Assembly (NCBI GenBank): GCA_016705475.1
Contig: JADIYD010000015.1
Coordinates: 1 to 44,939 of the forward strand
Direction: 5' to 3'
DNA length: 44,939 nucleotides
From: Betaproteobacteria bacterium
GTDB lineage: Bacteria > Pseudomonadota > Gammaproteobacteria > Burkholderiales > Rhodocyclaceae
Every line of letters begins with the position of its first letter. Positions within the stretch are counted from its first letter, which is position 1. Shown in pieces: positions 35,889-44,057 of the stretch. Position numbers and translations under genes: made by a program. The notes under the pieces are model-generated. The model ran no database searches. It saw only the letters and a program-made list of their open reading frames with translations, and was not told the origin of the DNA.

Positions 35889-38612
35889 ATGTCCGCAACA
35901 ACAGTTTCACAATTTGCCGTTGAACTCAAAATGCCGGTGACGGCCCTGCTCGAGCAATTGAGCAAGGCTGGCGTGGGCAAGGAGAGTGCCAACGATGCCC
36001 TGAATGATCAAGACAAAGCCAAACTACTCGATTATCTGCGCCGCGCGCATGGTGACGAGTCAAAGGCCAAGATCACGCTGATGCGCAAGTCGACCTCTGA
36101 AATCAAGGCAACCGATTCGCATGGTCGTGCCCGTACCGTTCAGGTCGAGGTGCGCAAGAAGCGTGTTTTGATGAAACGCGAAGTCGGTGAAAGTCTGCCG
36201 GAGGCTGAGCTCGAGGCGCTCGAACTCGAGCAAGAAGCACCTGCTGTCGAAGTGGCGCCGGAGCCGGCACCGATTCCCGAGCCGGATATTGAAGTCGTTC
36301 CTGAGCCAGTCGTCGAAGTTGTACCCGAGCCTGTCGTTGAGGCGCCAGTTCCAGCACCGGTTGAACCCGTGGTCCAACCCGTCGTCGAGAAAACTGGGCC
36401 AGTCATTCCTGGACCGTGCTTGATTATCGGCGAGAAGGAGTTGAAGGCTCGCGAGGTTGAATCCCGTCGCTACACGACCCTGCGCGAAATCCAGGAGCGT
36501 GAGCTGCGCGAAAAGCAGGCGCGTGAAGCCGAATTGGTTCGCATGCGTCAACAGGCAGAAATCGCTTCTGCCGCCGCCAAGGTAGCTGAGCAGGCCAAGC
36601 AGCAGGCGGCTGCAGCCGCCAAGGCTGGCGATGGTGCGGCACCTGCCGCTGAAAAAGGTACGTTGCACAAGAAACCGGATGCGCCTGGCAAGAAGGGCGA
36701 AAAGGGTCGCGTTGCCGATGATGGCAAGAAGAAGGGCGGCTTGAAGACGCGTGGTGCCGATACGGGTACTGGCTGGAAGGACAATCGCCACGGCCACAAG
36801 AAATCGCACAAGAGCGACGATGGCCAGGGCAGTTTCCAGGCGCCGACAGAGCAAGTTGTCAAGGAAGTCCATATTCCAGAAACCATTTCGGTCTCTGATC
36901 TGGCCCACAAGATGGCCATCAAGGCCATTGAAATCATCAAGGTGATGATGAAGATGGGGTCGATGGTCACCATCAATCAGGTTCTGGACCAGGAAACGGC
37001 CATGATCGTGGTCGAAGAAATGGGTCACAAGGCGCTTGCCGCCAAGCTCGACGATCCGGATGCCTTCCTCGAAGAGTCTGCCGATCACAAGGATGTGCCG
37101 CTCGAACCGCGTGCTCCGGTCGTGACCGTCATGGGCCACGTCGACCACGGCAAGACCTCGCTGCTCGACTACATTCGTCGCGCCAAGGTTGCTGCGGGCG
37201 AAGCGGGCGGCATTACCCAGCACATTGGTGCCTACCACGTCGAAACCGACCGTGGCATGGTTACCTTCCTGGATACGCCGGGTCACGAAGCCTTCACGGC
37301 CATGCGTGCACGCGGCGCCAAGGCCACCGACATCGTGATCTTGGTGGTCGCTGCCGACGACGGCGTGATGCCGCAAACGAAGGAAGCGATTCACCATGCC
37401 AAGGCGGCCGGTGTGCCGCTGGTGGTCGCGGTCAACAAGATCGACAAGCCGGATGCCAACGCTGATCGCGTCAAGCAGGAACTGGTTGCCGAAGGCGTCA
37501 TTCCCGAAGAGTACGGCGGTGACTCGCCGTTCGTGCCGGTCTCGGCCAAGAAGGGCACCGGTATTGACGAGTTGCTCGAGCAGGTTCTGCTCCAGGCTGA
37601 AGTGCTGGAACTGACGGCGCAGAAGGATGCGCCGGCCAAGGGGCTGATCATCGAAGCGCGTCTCGACAAGGGCCGTGGTGCGGTGGCGACCATGCTGGTT
37701 CAGTCCGGTACGCTCAAGCGCGGCGATGTCGTGCTGGCCGGTCAGGTCTTCGGTCGCGTTCGTGCAATGCTGGATGAGAACGGCAAGCCGATCAATGAAG
37801 CGGGTCCGTCCATACCGGTCGAAATCCTCGGCCTGTCCGATGTGCCGGCCGCTGGTGAAGAAGCCATCGTGCTGACCGATGAGAAGAAGGCGCGTGAAAT
37901 CGCCTTGTTCCGTCAGGGCAAGTTCCGTGACGTCAAGCTGGCCAAGCAACAGGCGGCCAAGCTCGAAAACATGTTCCAGCAGATGGAAGAGGGCGCAGTG
38001 AAAACGCTGCCGCTCATCGTCAAGGCCGACGTGCAGGGTTCGCAGGAAGCGCTGGTGCAGACACTTTCCAAGCTCTCGAACGAGGAAGTCCGTGTTCAGA
38101 TCATTCACGGTGCCGTCGGTGCGATCAGCGAATCCGACGTCAATCTGGCGCAGGCTTCCGGTGCGGTCATCATCGGCTTCAACATTCGTGCCGATGCCGG
38201 TTCGCGCAAGCTGGCTGAAACCTTCGGTGTCGATATCCGTTACTACAACGTGATTTACGACGCAGTTGATGAGGTCAAGGCAGCGCTGTCAGGCATGTTG
38301 TCGCCGGAGAAGCGCGAACAGATCACCGGTATGGTCGAAATTCGTCAGGTCTTCAACGTATCCAAGGTTGGCGCCATTGCCGGCTGTTACGTGCTGGAAG
38401 GCTTCGTCAAGCGCAATTCCCGCGTCCGACTGCTCCGCAACCACGTTGTTCAGTGGGATGGCGAGCTTGATTCGCTCAAGCGTTTCAAGGACGACGTCAA
38501 GGAAGTGCGCTCCAACTTCGAATGCGGTCTGTCGCTGCGCGGCAATAACGATATCCAGGTGGGCGACCAGCTGGAAGCTTACGAAATTCAGGAAGTGGCA
38601 CGTACGCTGTAA
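35889..38612 (+). CDS. infB: Translation initiation factor IF-2
   Basis: A protein of 907 residues. An N-terminal IF2N domain (MSATTVSQFAVELKMPVTAL) and a long charged linker, including a Pro-Glu-Val-rich stretch near residues 120-185 and an Ala/Gln/Lys helix, precede the GTPase domain. G1 GHVDHGKTS starts near residue 416, with DTPGHEAFTAMR and the G4 NKID near 516. The C-terminal domains follow (SKVGAIAGCYVLEGFVKRNS). It recruits fMet-tRNA to the 30S subunit. GGGAGG at 35875-35880 supports the ATG at 35889. The stop overlaps rbfA. Confidence 0.96.
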   Translation: MSATTVSQFAVELKMPVTALLEQLSKAGVGKESANDALNDQDKAKLLDYLRRAHGDESKAKITLMRKSTSEIKATDSHGRARTVQVEVRKKRVLMKREVGESLPEAELEALELEQEAPAVEVAPEPAPIPEPDIEVVPEPVVEVVPEPVVEAPVPAPVEPVVQPVVEKTGPVIPGPCLIIGEKELKAREVESRRYTTLREIQERELREKQAREAELVRMRQQAEIASAAAKVAEQAKQQAAAAAKAGDGAAPAAEKGTLHKKPDAPGKKGEKGRVADDGKKKGGLKTRGADTGTGWKDNRHGHKKSHKSDDGQGSFQAPTEQVVKEVHIPETISVSDLAHKMAIKAIEIIKVMMKMGSMVTINQVLDQETAMIVVEEMGHKALAAKLDDPDAFLEESADHKDVPLEPRAPVVTVMGHVDHGKTSLLDYIRRAKVAAGEAGGITQHIGAYHVETDRGMVTFLDTPGHEAFTAMRARGAKATDIVILVVAADDGVMPQTKEAIHHAKAAGVPLVVAVNKIDKPDANADRVKQELVAEGVIPEEYGGDSPFVPVSAKKGTGIDELLEQVLLQAEVLELTAQKDAPAKGLIIEARLDKGRGAVATMLVQSGTLKRGDVVLAGQVFGRVRAMLDENGKPINEAGPSIPVEILGLSDVPAAGEEAIVLTDEKKAREIALFRQGKFRDVKLAKQQAAKLENMFQQMEEGAVKTLPLIVKADVQGSQEALVQTLSKLSNEEVRVQIIHGAVGAISESDVNLAQASGAVIIGFNIRADAGSRKLAETFGVDIRYYNVIYDAVDEVKAALSGMLSPEKREQITGMVEIRQVFNVSKVGAIAGCYVLEGFVKRNSRVRLLRNHVVQWDGELDSLKRFKDDVKEVRSNFECGLSLRGNNDIQVGDQLEAYEIQEVARTL

Positions 38613-38983
38613 TGAAGAAAAAGGATTTCAGCGTAGTGACCGGGTCGCGGAGCAGGTGCGCCGCGACCTGGCCGATCTGATTCGGACTGAATTGAAGGAT
38701 CCGCGCGTCGGCATGATCAGCCTGACGGCTGTCGAGCTGACGCCGGATTACGCGCATGCCAAGGTGTTTTTACGCAACGCTCAATTCCGATCATCTGGAA
38801 GAGATCGAGCGCGGCCTGAAGCGGGCGTCAGGCTTCCTGCGGCGCGAACTGGGTCGTCGCATCCATATCCACACCTTGCCGGAGTTGCATTTTGTCTACG
38901 ACAATTCCATTGAGCACGGCGCCAGCATGTCGCTCTTGATCGATCAGGCCAATGCGCTGAGCGATCAGACGCCGGAAGACTAA
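38612..38983 (+). CDS. rbfA: Ribosome-binding factor A (two frameshifts)
   Basis: The ATG at 38612 overlaps the infB TAA. The start reads MKKKDF, but the family frame KGFQRSDRVAEQVRRDLADL resumes only if one A is added to the run at about 38618. A second break near 38765 (run of T) separates LTPDYAHAKVF from TLNSDHLEEIERGLKRASG and FLRRELGRRIHIHTLPEL. RbfA helps process the 16S rRNA 5' end. Both breaks are at homopolymers, which points to sequencing error rather than loss of function. Confidence 0.88.
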
Positions 38984-38990
38984 GCACCCC

Positions 38991-39890
38991 ATGCAAGTCA
39001 AGAAGACCTGGAAACAGGTCGATGGTGTGCTGTTGCTCGACAAACCCATCGGATTTACCTCCAACGACGCGCTGCAAAAGGCGCGTCGCTTGTTCTCGGC
39101 GGCCAAGGGCGGCCATACGGGCACCCTTGATCCGCTGGCAACGGGCTTATTGCCGCTGTGTTTTGGCGAGGCGACCAAATTCTCGGCTGATTTGCTTGAT
39201 GCCGATAAAACCTACGAGGCCGTCCTCAAGCTTGGCGTGACTACTGATTCTGGTGACGCCGAAGGCAAGGTGACGGCGACTGCCACGGTCAACACGGAAA
39301 AAGCGGTAATTTTGAAATTGCTGCCGCAATTCACCGGTGATATTCAGCAGATTCCACCGATGCATTCGGCGCTGAAGCGCAACGGTCGTCCGCTCTACGA
39401 ACTGGCCCGCCAAGGGATAGAGGTCGAGCGCGAGGCGAGGGCGGTGACGATTTACGCCATTGATCTGCTCGACTTTGCCGGCGATTCGCTGACGCTACGC
39501 GTGGCGTGCAGCAAGGGCACCTACATCCGCGTTCTGGCGGCTGACATTGGTGCGGCACTCGGTTGTGGTGCCCATCTGACTGCTTTGCGCCGGACCCGGG
39601 TTGGCGATCTCGATCTGGACGGCGCCGTTACCCTGGCGGAACTTGAAGGGCTCGATGAGACAGGGCGCTTGGCCCACCTGAAGCCGGTCGATGCGTTATT
39701 GCATTCCTTGCCCATCCTGACTGTCGAAGGTGATGCTGCTCAGCGTTTCAGTCACGGCAACCCAGTTGATCTGCCGGCCGGCCTGAGTGGCAAGATCCGG
39801 GTCTATGAGAACGGCAAGCTGATTGGCATCGGCGAACCGGGCTCTGGAGATCGTTTGTGGCCAAAACGGCTGGTTCAACTTGCTGATTAG
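38991..39890 (+). CDS. truB: tRNA pseudouridine-55 synthase TruB
   Basis: A 299-residue protein with VDGVLLLDKPIGFTSNDAL, GGHTGTLDPLATGLLPLCFG (catalytic Asp47), KTYEAVLKLGVTTDSGDAEG and RVACSKGTYIRVLAADIGAA. It makes pseudouridine 55 in the tRNA T loop. It ends in a PUA-like domain. It follows rbfA by seven bases. An internal segment ATATVNTEKAV overlaps a diverged copy of the dispersed motif on the minus strand. Confidence 0.95.
   Translation: MQVKKTWKQVDGVLLLDKPIGFTSNDALQKARRLFSAAKGGHTGTLDPLATGLLPLCFGEATKFSADLLDADKTYEAVLKLGVTTDSGDAEGKVTATATVNTEKAVILKLLPQFTGDIQQIPPMHSALKRNGRPLYELARQGIEVEREARAVTIYAIDLLDFAGDSLTLRVACSKGTYIRVLAADIGAALGCGAHLTALRRTRVGDLDLDGAVTLAELEGLDETGRLAHLKPVDALLHSLPILTVEGDAAQRFSHGNPVDLPAGLSGKIRVYENGKLIGIGEPGSGDRLWPKRLVQLAD
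39280..39304 (-). repeat. Dispersed TTGACCG motif, copy 5 (diverged, inside truB)
   Basis: On the minus strand it reads GC, T5, CCGTG, then TTGACCGTGGCAG. It encodes TATVNTEKA in TruB, where homologues have an alignable segment of similar length. This could be chance or adapted sequence, so it is the weakest copy. Confidence 0.4.
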
Positions 39891-39891
39891 C

Positions 39892-39900
39892 TGATATAAT
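39892..39900 (+). promoter_or_regulatory. Candidate extended -10 promoter of rpsO
   Basis: TGATATAAT is a perfect extended -10 element (TGN-TATAAT) overlapping the end of truB, about 93 bp before rpsO. No strong -35 is seen. Confidence 0.55.
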
Positions 39901-39992
39901 CCAACGCTTTCCGTCGCCAACGGAAAATTTTATCCACTGGCGCTGGCTCTATCAAACCGGGGCGGCGTCGTTTTCATGAAAGAGAGTTTGAA

Positions 39993-40262
39993 ATGGCATT
40001 CACTACCGAAATCAAAGCCGGCGTCGTCGCTGACTTCCAGCGCGCCAAGGGCGATACCGGTTCTCCGGAAGTCCAGGTCGCTCTGCTGACCGCTCGCATC
40101 AACGATCTGACCCCGCACTTCAAAGAGCACAAGAAGGATCACCATTCCCGTCGTGGTCTGCTGCGCATGGTCAATCAGCGTCGCAAGCTGCTGGACTACC
40201 TCAAGGGCAAGAACATTGATGCCTACCGTACCCTGATTACCCGCCTCGGTCTGCGCAAGTAA
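39993..40262 (+). CDS. rpsO: 30S ribosomal protein S15
   Basis: An 89-residue protein with GDTGSPEVQVALLTARINDL, then HKKDHHSRRGLLRMVNQRRK and LLDYLKGKNIDAYRTLITRL, the canonical S15 sequence. It binds 16S rRNA early in assembly and in many bacteria represses its own translation. A GAGAG run precedes the ATG. The terminator at 40284 separates it from pnp. Confidence 0.98.
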   Translation: MAFTTEIKAGVVADFQRAKGDTGSPEVQVALLTARINDLTPHFKEHKKDHHSRRGLLRMVNQRRKLLDYLKGKNIDAYRTLITRLGLRK

Positions 40263-40283
40263 GCCAGATCGACGCCACGAAAG

Positions 40284-40320
40284 AGCGGCCCGGAGTTTTC
40301 CCGGCCGCTTTTTTCTTTTT
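40284..40320 (+). terminator. Intrinsic terminator after rpsO
   Basis: AGCGGCC(CGG) pairs with (CCG)GGCCGCT around a short loop, followed by a T-rich tract to 40320. pnp then has its own AT-rich leader. Confidence 0.88.
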
Positions 40321-40395
40321 GCAGTGCTGTTTATTGTTGTCTATTGTAAGTTGTTGATAAATCGTTGTTTATTGTGTTGAGAGTGAAAGGAAAAT

Positions 40396-42539
40396 ATGTT
40401 CAATATCGTGAAAAAACATTCGCCTACGGTGCCCATCAAGTCACCATCGAAACCGGTGAAGTTGCCGCCAGGCTGGCGGCGCCGTCCTCGTTTCCATGGA
40501 AGAAACTGTCGTTCTGGTTACCGTCGTGGCCGCCAAGAGTGCCAAGCCGGGCCAGGATTTCTTCCCGTTGACCGTTGATTACCAGGAAAAGACCTACGCT
40601 GCCGGCCGTATCCCCGGTGGTTTCTTCAAGCGCGAAGGCCGTCCTTCCGAAAAGGAAACGCTGACCTGCCGCCTGATTGATCGTCCGATCCGCCCGCTGT
40701 TCCCGGACGGTTTCTGCAATGAAGTTCAGGTCATCGCTACCGTGATGTCGCTGAACCCGGAAGTTGATTCCGATATCCCGGCCCTGATCGGTGCTTCCGC
40801 TGCCCTGGCTATCTCCGGTGTGCCGTTCAACGGCCCGATCGGTGCCGCCCGCGTCGGTTACATCGACGGCCAGTACGTCCTGTGCCCGACCCTGAGCCAG
40901 CTCAAGGGCAGCCAACTCGACCTCGTCGTTGCCGGCACCGAAGCTGCCGTACTGATGGTTGAGTCCGAAGCTGACCAGCTGTCCGAAGAAATCATGCTCG
41001 GCGCCGTTGTTTTCGGTCACACCGAAATGCAGAAGGCGATCAACGCCATCAACGAACTGGTCGAAGAAGCCGGCAAGCCGGAATGGGAATGGCAAGCTGC
41101 ACCGAAGGACGAAGCGCTGGTTGCCAGCCTGTCCGCTCTGGTTGCTTCCAAGCTGGAAGAAGCCTACAACATCACCGTCAAGCAAACGCGCAGCCAGGCC
41201 GTCAAGGTCATCCGCGCTGAAGCCATTGCTGCTCTGTGTTCTGGCGACAATGCCCCGGACGAGAACACCGTCGGCAACCTGTTCCACGAAATCGAAGCTT
41301 CCATCGTTCGTGGCCGCATCCTGAGTGGTGCCCCGCGTATCGACGGTCGCGACACGCGTACCGTGCGTCCGATCACCATGCGTTCCGGCGTTCTGCCGCG
41401 CACCCATGGCTCGGCTCTGTTCACCCGTGGCGAAACCCAGGCGCTGGCTGTCGCCACGCTGGGTACCAACCGCGACGAGCAGATCATCGATGCGCTGGCC
41501 GGTGAGTACCGCGACCGCTTCATGCTGCACTACAACATGCCCCCGTACGCCACCGGCGAATGTGGTCGTGTCGGTACGCCGAAGCGTCGCGAAATCGGTC
41601 ACGGCCGTTTGGCCAAGCGCGCGCTGCTCGCCGTGCTGCCGAAGCCGGAAGATTTCTCCTACTCGATGCGTCTGGTGTCGGAAATCACCGAATCCAACGG
41701 TTCCTCCTCGATGGCTTCCGTTTGCGGCGGCTGTCTGGCCCTGTTGGACGCCGGCGTGCCGCTCAAGGCGCACGTGGCCGGTATCGCCATGGGTCTGATC
41801 AAGGACGGCAATCGTTTCGCCGTGCTGACCGACATCCTGGGCGACGAAGATCACCTCGGCGACATGGACTTCAAGGTGGCTGGTTCGACGACCGGTATCA
41901 CCGCGCTGCAGATGGACATCAAGATCCAGGGCATCACCAAGGAAATCATGCAGGTTGCACTGGCTCAGGCCAAGGATGCCCGCTTGCACATCCTCAACTT
42001 GATGCAAGAAGCCGCAGCTGGTCCGCGTCAGGAAATGTCGGCCTACGCACCGCGTCTTGAGCACCTTCAAGATCAATCCGGAAAAGATCCGTGACGTCAT
42101 CGGCAAGGGCGGTGCAGTTATTCGCGCCCTGACCGAAGAAACCGGCACCACGATCGATATTCAGGACGACGGCACGATCACCATTGCCTCCAGCAGCGGT
42201 GAAGCGGCTGCCGCAGCGCGTGCGCGTATCGACGCGATTACGGCGGAAGTCGAGATCGGCAAGATCTGCGAAGGCACCGTGCTCAAGATTCTTGATTTCG
42301 GTGCAATCGTTTCCGGCTGCCGGGCAAGGATGGTCTGCTGCACATCTCCCAGATCGCTCAGGAACGTCAACAAGGTCGAAGACTACGTCAAGGAAGGCCA
42401 GATCGTTCGCGTCAAGGTTCTCGAAACCGATGACCGTGGTCGCGTCAAGCTGTCGATGAAGGCTGCTGCTTCTGAAGAGGGTACTGCCGCTGCTCAGCCG
42501 GTAGCTACTGAAGCTGCTCAAGAGTCGCAACAGCAATAA
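40396..42539 (+). CDS. pnp: Polyribonucleotide nucleotidyltransferase (several frameshifts)
   Basis: The ATG at 40396 (AAGGAAA upstream) gives MFNIVKK, then pieces in other frames give FAYGAHQVTIETGEVA and the long intact body from MEETVVLVTVVAAK to EMSAYAPRL. It includes both RNase PH domains (KREIGHGRLAKRALLAVLP; SDGSSSMASVCGG-like core). The KH and S1 parts follow after an extra base near 42060 (STFKINPEKIRDVIGKGGAV) and two compensating breaks between about 42310 and 42360. At least four indels are needed, one in an A-run at 40408. PNPase degrades RNA 3' to 5' in the degradosome. Errors are likely. Confidence 0.93.
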
Positions 42540-42560
42540 GTTTCAGCCCTAGCTGAACGT

Positions 42561-42593
42561 ACAAAGGGCGCCTTGCGGCGCCCTTTGTTTTTT
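42561..42593. terminator. Shared bidirectional terminator of pnp and dksA
   Basis: ACAAAGGGCGCC, loop TTGC, GGCGCCCTTTGT, then a T-run. The stem is near perfect, with A/T on both flanks, so it can serve pnp (plus) and dksA (minus). The dispersed motif copy 6 follows immediately on the dksA side. Confidence 0.9.
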
Positions 42594-42622
42594 GGCATTT
42601 TTTCCCGGTTGACCGTAGCAAT
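42594..42622 (+). repeat. Dispersed TTGACCG motif, copy 6 (intergenic)
   Basis: The site reads GGCA, T6, CCCGG, then TTGACCGTAGCAAT. Together with flanks it is bounded by an 8-bp inverted repeat, TTGGCATT at 42592-42599 and AATGCCAA at 42620-42627, so it can form a stem-loop. It lies between the pnp terminator and the dksA stop. Confidence 0.7.
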
Positions 42623-42635
42623 GCCAACAGGCGAA

Positions 42636-43060
42636 TTACTTCGCCATTTGTTTTTCCTTGAGTTCGTCCAGAGTCTTGCAATCGATGCACAGCGTCGCTG
42701 TTGGGCGTGCTTCCAGGCGCTTGATGCCAATCTCGACACCACACTTGTTGCAGAAGCCATAGTCGCCACTTTCGATGCTGGCAAGCGTTTCGTCGATCTT
42801 CTTGATCAGCTTGCGTTCGCGGTCACGATTGCGCAATTCGATGGCCATGTCAGTTTCCTGGCTGGCCCGGTCGTTCGGGTCGGCAAAAACCGTCGCCTCA
42901 TCCTGCATGGTGTGAACCGTACGCTCAATATCCTCGCCCAACTCCTTTTGAGCGTCTCGAGAATCTTGCGGAAATGAGTAAGTTGCTTCGCGCTCATGTA
43001 ATCCTCACCGGCTTTCGGCTGGTAGGGAGCGAAGTGCTTATGGAGCAGTTCTTCTGCCAT
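42636..43060 (-). CDS. dksA: RNA polymerase-binding factor DksA (one frameshift)
   Basis: MAEELLHKHFAPYQPKAGED and MSAKQLTHFRKILETLK are followed, after a break, by ELGEDIERTVHTMQDEATVF. The C-terminal zinc finger is FCNKCGVEIGIKRLEA with the second CIDCKTLDE pair. The break is at an A4 run (minus strand, 42949-42946) where one more A restores the frame. DksA works with ppGpp at RNA polymerase's secondary channel. The coiled-coil tip DPNDRASQETD keeps the Asp and Ala residues expected for activity. Confidence 0.93.
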
Positions 43061-43199
43061 GTTCTTGTGCGTCCTGTTGACGAAAAAAGCGATTAAATAT
43101 CATGAAGACGGCCTGTGGGCAAGGATTCTTTATTTCAGAAAGATAGGCTCTTGATCTGGTGCGGGTTTCCGACAGGTGATAGAATGCGGGCTCTCGTGT

Positions 43200-43276
43200 C
43201 GGGGCGTAGCGCAGCCTGGTAGCGCATCTGCTTTGGGAGCAGAGGGTCGTGAGTTCGAATCCCACCGCCCCGACCA
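43200..43276 (+). tRNA. tRNA-Pro (UGG anticodon)
   Basis: Acceptor CGGGGCG pairs with CGCCCCG; the D arm has GCGCAGCCTGGTAGCGC; the anticodon loop TTTGGGA carries TGG; the T arm is GTGAGTTCGAATCCCAC; the discriminator A is followed by CCA. The initial C is typical of tRNA-Pro. Confidence 0.96.
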
Positions 43277-43299
43277 ATCCCTTTTAGTATCACCCTCAA

Positions 43300-43377
43300 G
43301 TGCCCGTAGCTCAACTGGATAGAGCAGCTGCCTTCTAAGCAGCAGGTCGGGGGTTCGAGTCCCCTCCGGGCACACCA
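43300..43377 (+). tRNA. tRNA-Arg (UCU anticodon)
   Basis: Acceptor GTGCCCG pairs with CGGGCAC; the D arm is AGCTCAACTGGATAGAGC; the anticodon stem-loop TGCCT-TCT-AAGCA gives TCT; the T arm has GGGGGTTCGAGTCCCCT; the discriminator A is followed by CCA. It is 23 bp after tRNA-Pro, probably on one transcript. Confidence 0.96.
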
Positions 43378-43658
43378 ATAAATCAATTGGTTACGTTCTG
43401 AAGTTTATTTGGTCGAACATTGGCTATCTAGCAAATATCTAGCAACAGCCAGATGCGAGTCTTGATCACCTGGCCTTCAAATAGCCTATCCATTGGCGAC
43501 AAGGCTTTTTAGGTCGCTTACGCCGGACTATGGCCGAAAGGGACGCACGGCAGGAGTTGCGACGTACAGACCGCACGTTGGGAACAAAAAGCGGGTTTTT
43601 GATCGCGCCAAAGCAACATTGAATTACGCCCGCAAGTACCTCCCGTTTTGTTCGGTCC
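43378..43658. other. Gap between tRNA-Arg and the IS, with a short tandem repeat
   Basis: No gene is recognised. TATCTAGCAA occurs twice in tandem, at 43425-43434 and 43436-43445, an 11-bp period. Short minus-strand frames here have no family resemblance I can name. The position just after a tRNA gene is a common place for integrated DNA. Confidence 0.4.
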
Positions 43659-43723
43659 TGAGGTAGGCTGAAAAAGGGTGTGGGACGCCACATCTGATGC
43701 TTTGTTTTTACAGGAGGCATCAA

Positions 43724-44057
43724 ATGGAAGAATATCCGGGAAGGCGGGGTCTATACGCCGGAATCCAGGGGCCGAAGCGGAGGCGTTGGTTTTCGTGATG
43801 GACTGGAAGGCATCCCGGAGGCTGCGAGACGGCTGGCGATATCGAAGAAGACACTGGACAACTGGCTGATGCGTTCTAAGGCAGGCAAGTTGGCTGACAT
43901 CGGGCTCGAACTTCGTTTTTCTCCTTGTGAGTGAGGCGGAAGTAGCCGAGATTTCGCGGGCTACGCAAGGAACTGGCTGAAACCGGCGAATGGAGCGTGA
44001 CCTGGTTGAAAAAAGAAGGCCGCGTACTTTGCGAGGGAGTCACCGCCCGGTGGACGC
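43724..44057 (+). pseudogene. IS3-family OrfA (HTH), frame-broken
   Basis: After AGGAGG at 43712-43717, the ATG at 43724 opens a frame soon lost. Pieces then read VYTPES, IPEAARRLAISKKTLDNWLM and RSKAGKLADIG, the helix-turn-helix of IS3 OrfA. SEAEVAEIS, RKELAE and MERDLVEK follow, the leucine-zipper part. A run AAAAAAG at 44009-44015 is the usual -1 frameshift signal of IS3 elements, located where OrfA meets OrfB. At least three indels break the gene. Confidence 0.75.

Noticed and set aside
36060..38108. A 682-codon minus-strand frame opposite infB, and a 571-codon one opposite pnp
   Set aside because: Both mirror conserved genes and have no recognisable domains; the infB one is His/Arg-rich as expected for a shadow.
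40555..40580. CCCGTTGACCGTTGATTA in pnp
   Set aside because: It resembles the motif but encodes the conserved PNPase FFPLTVDYQEK segment.
43038..43386. Small minus-strand frames over the tRNA-Pro/tRNA-Arg pair
   Set aside because: They are antisense translations of the tRNA genes.
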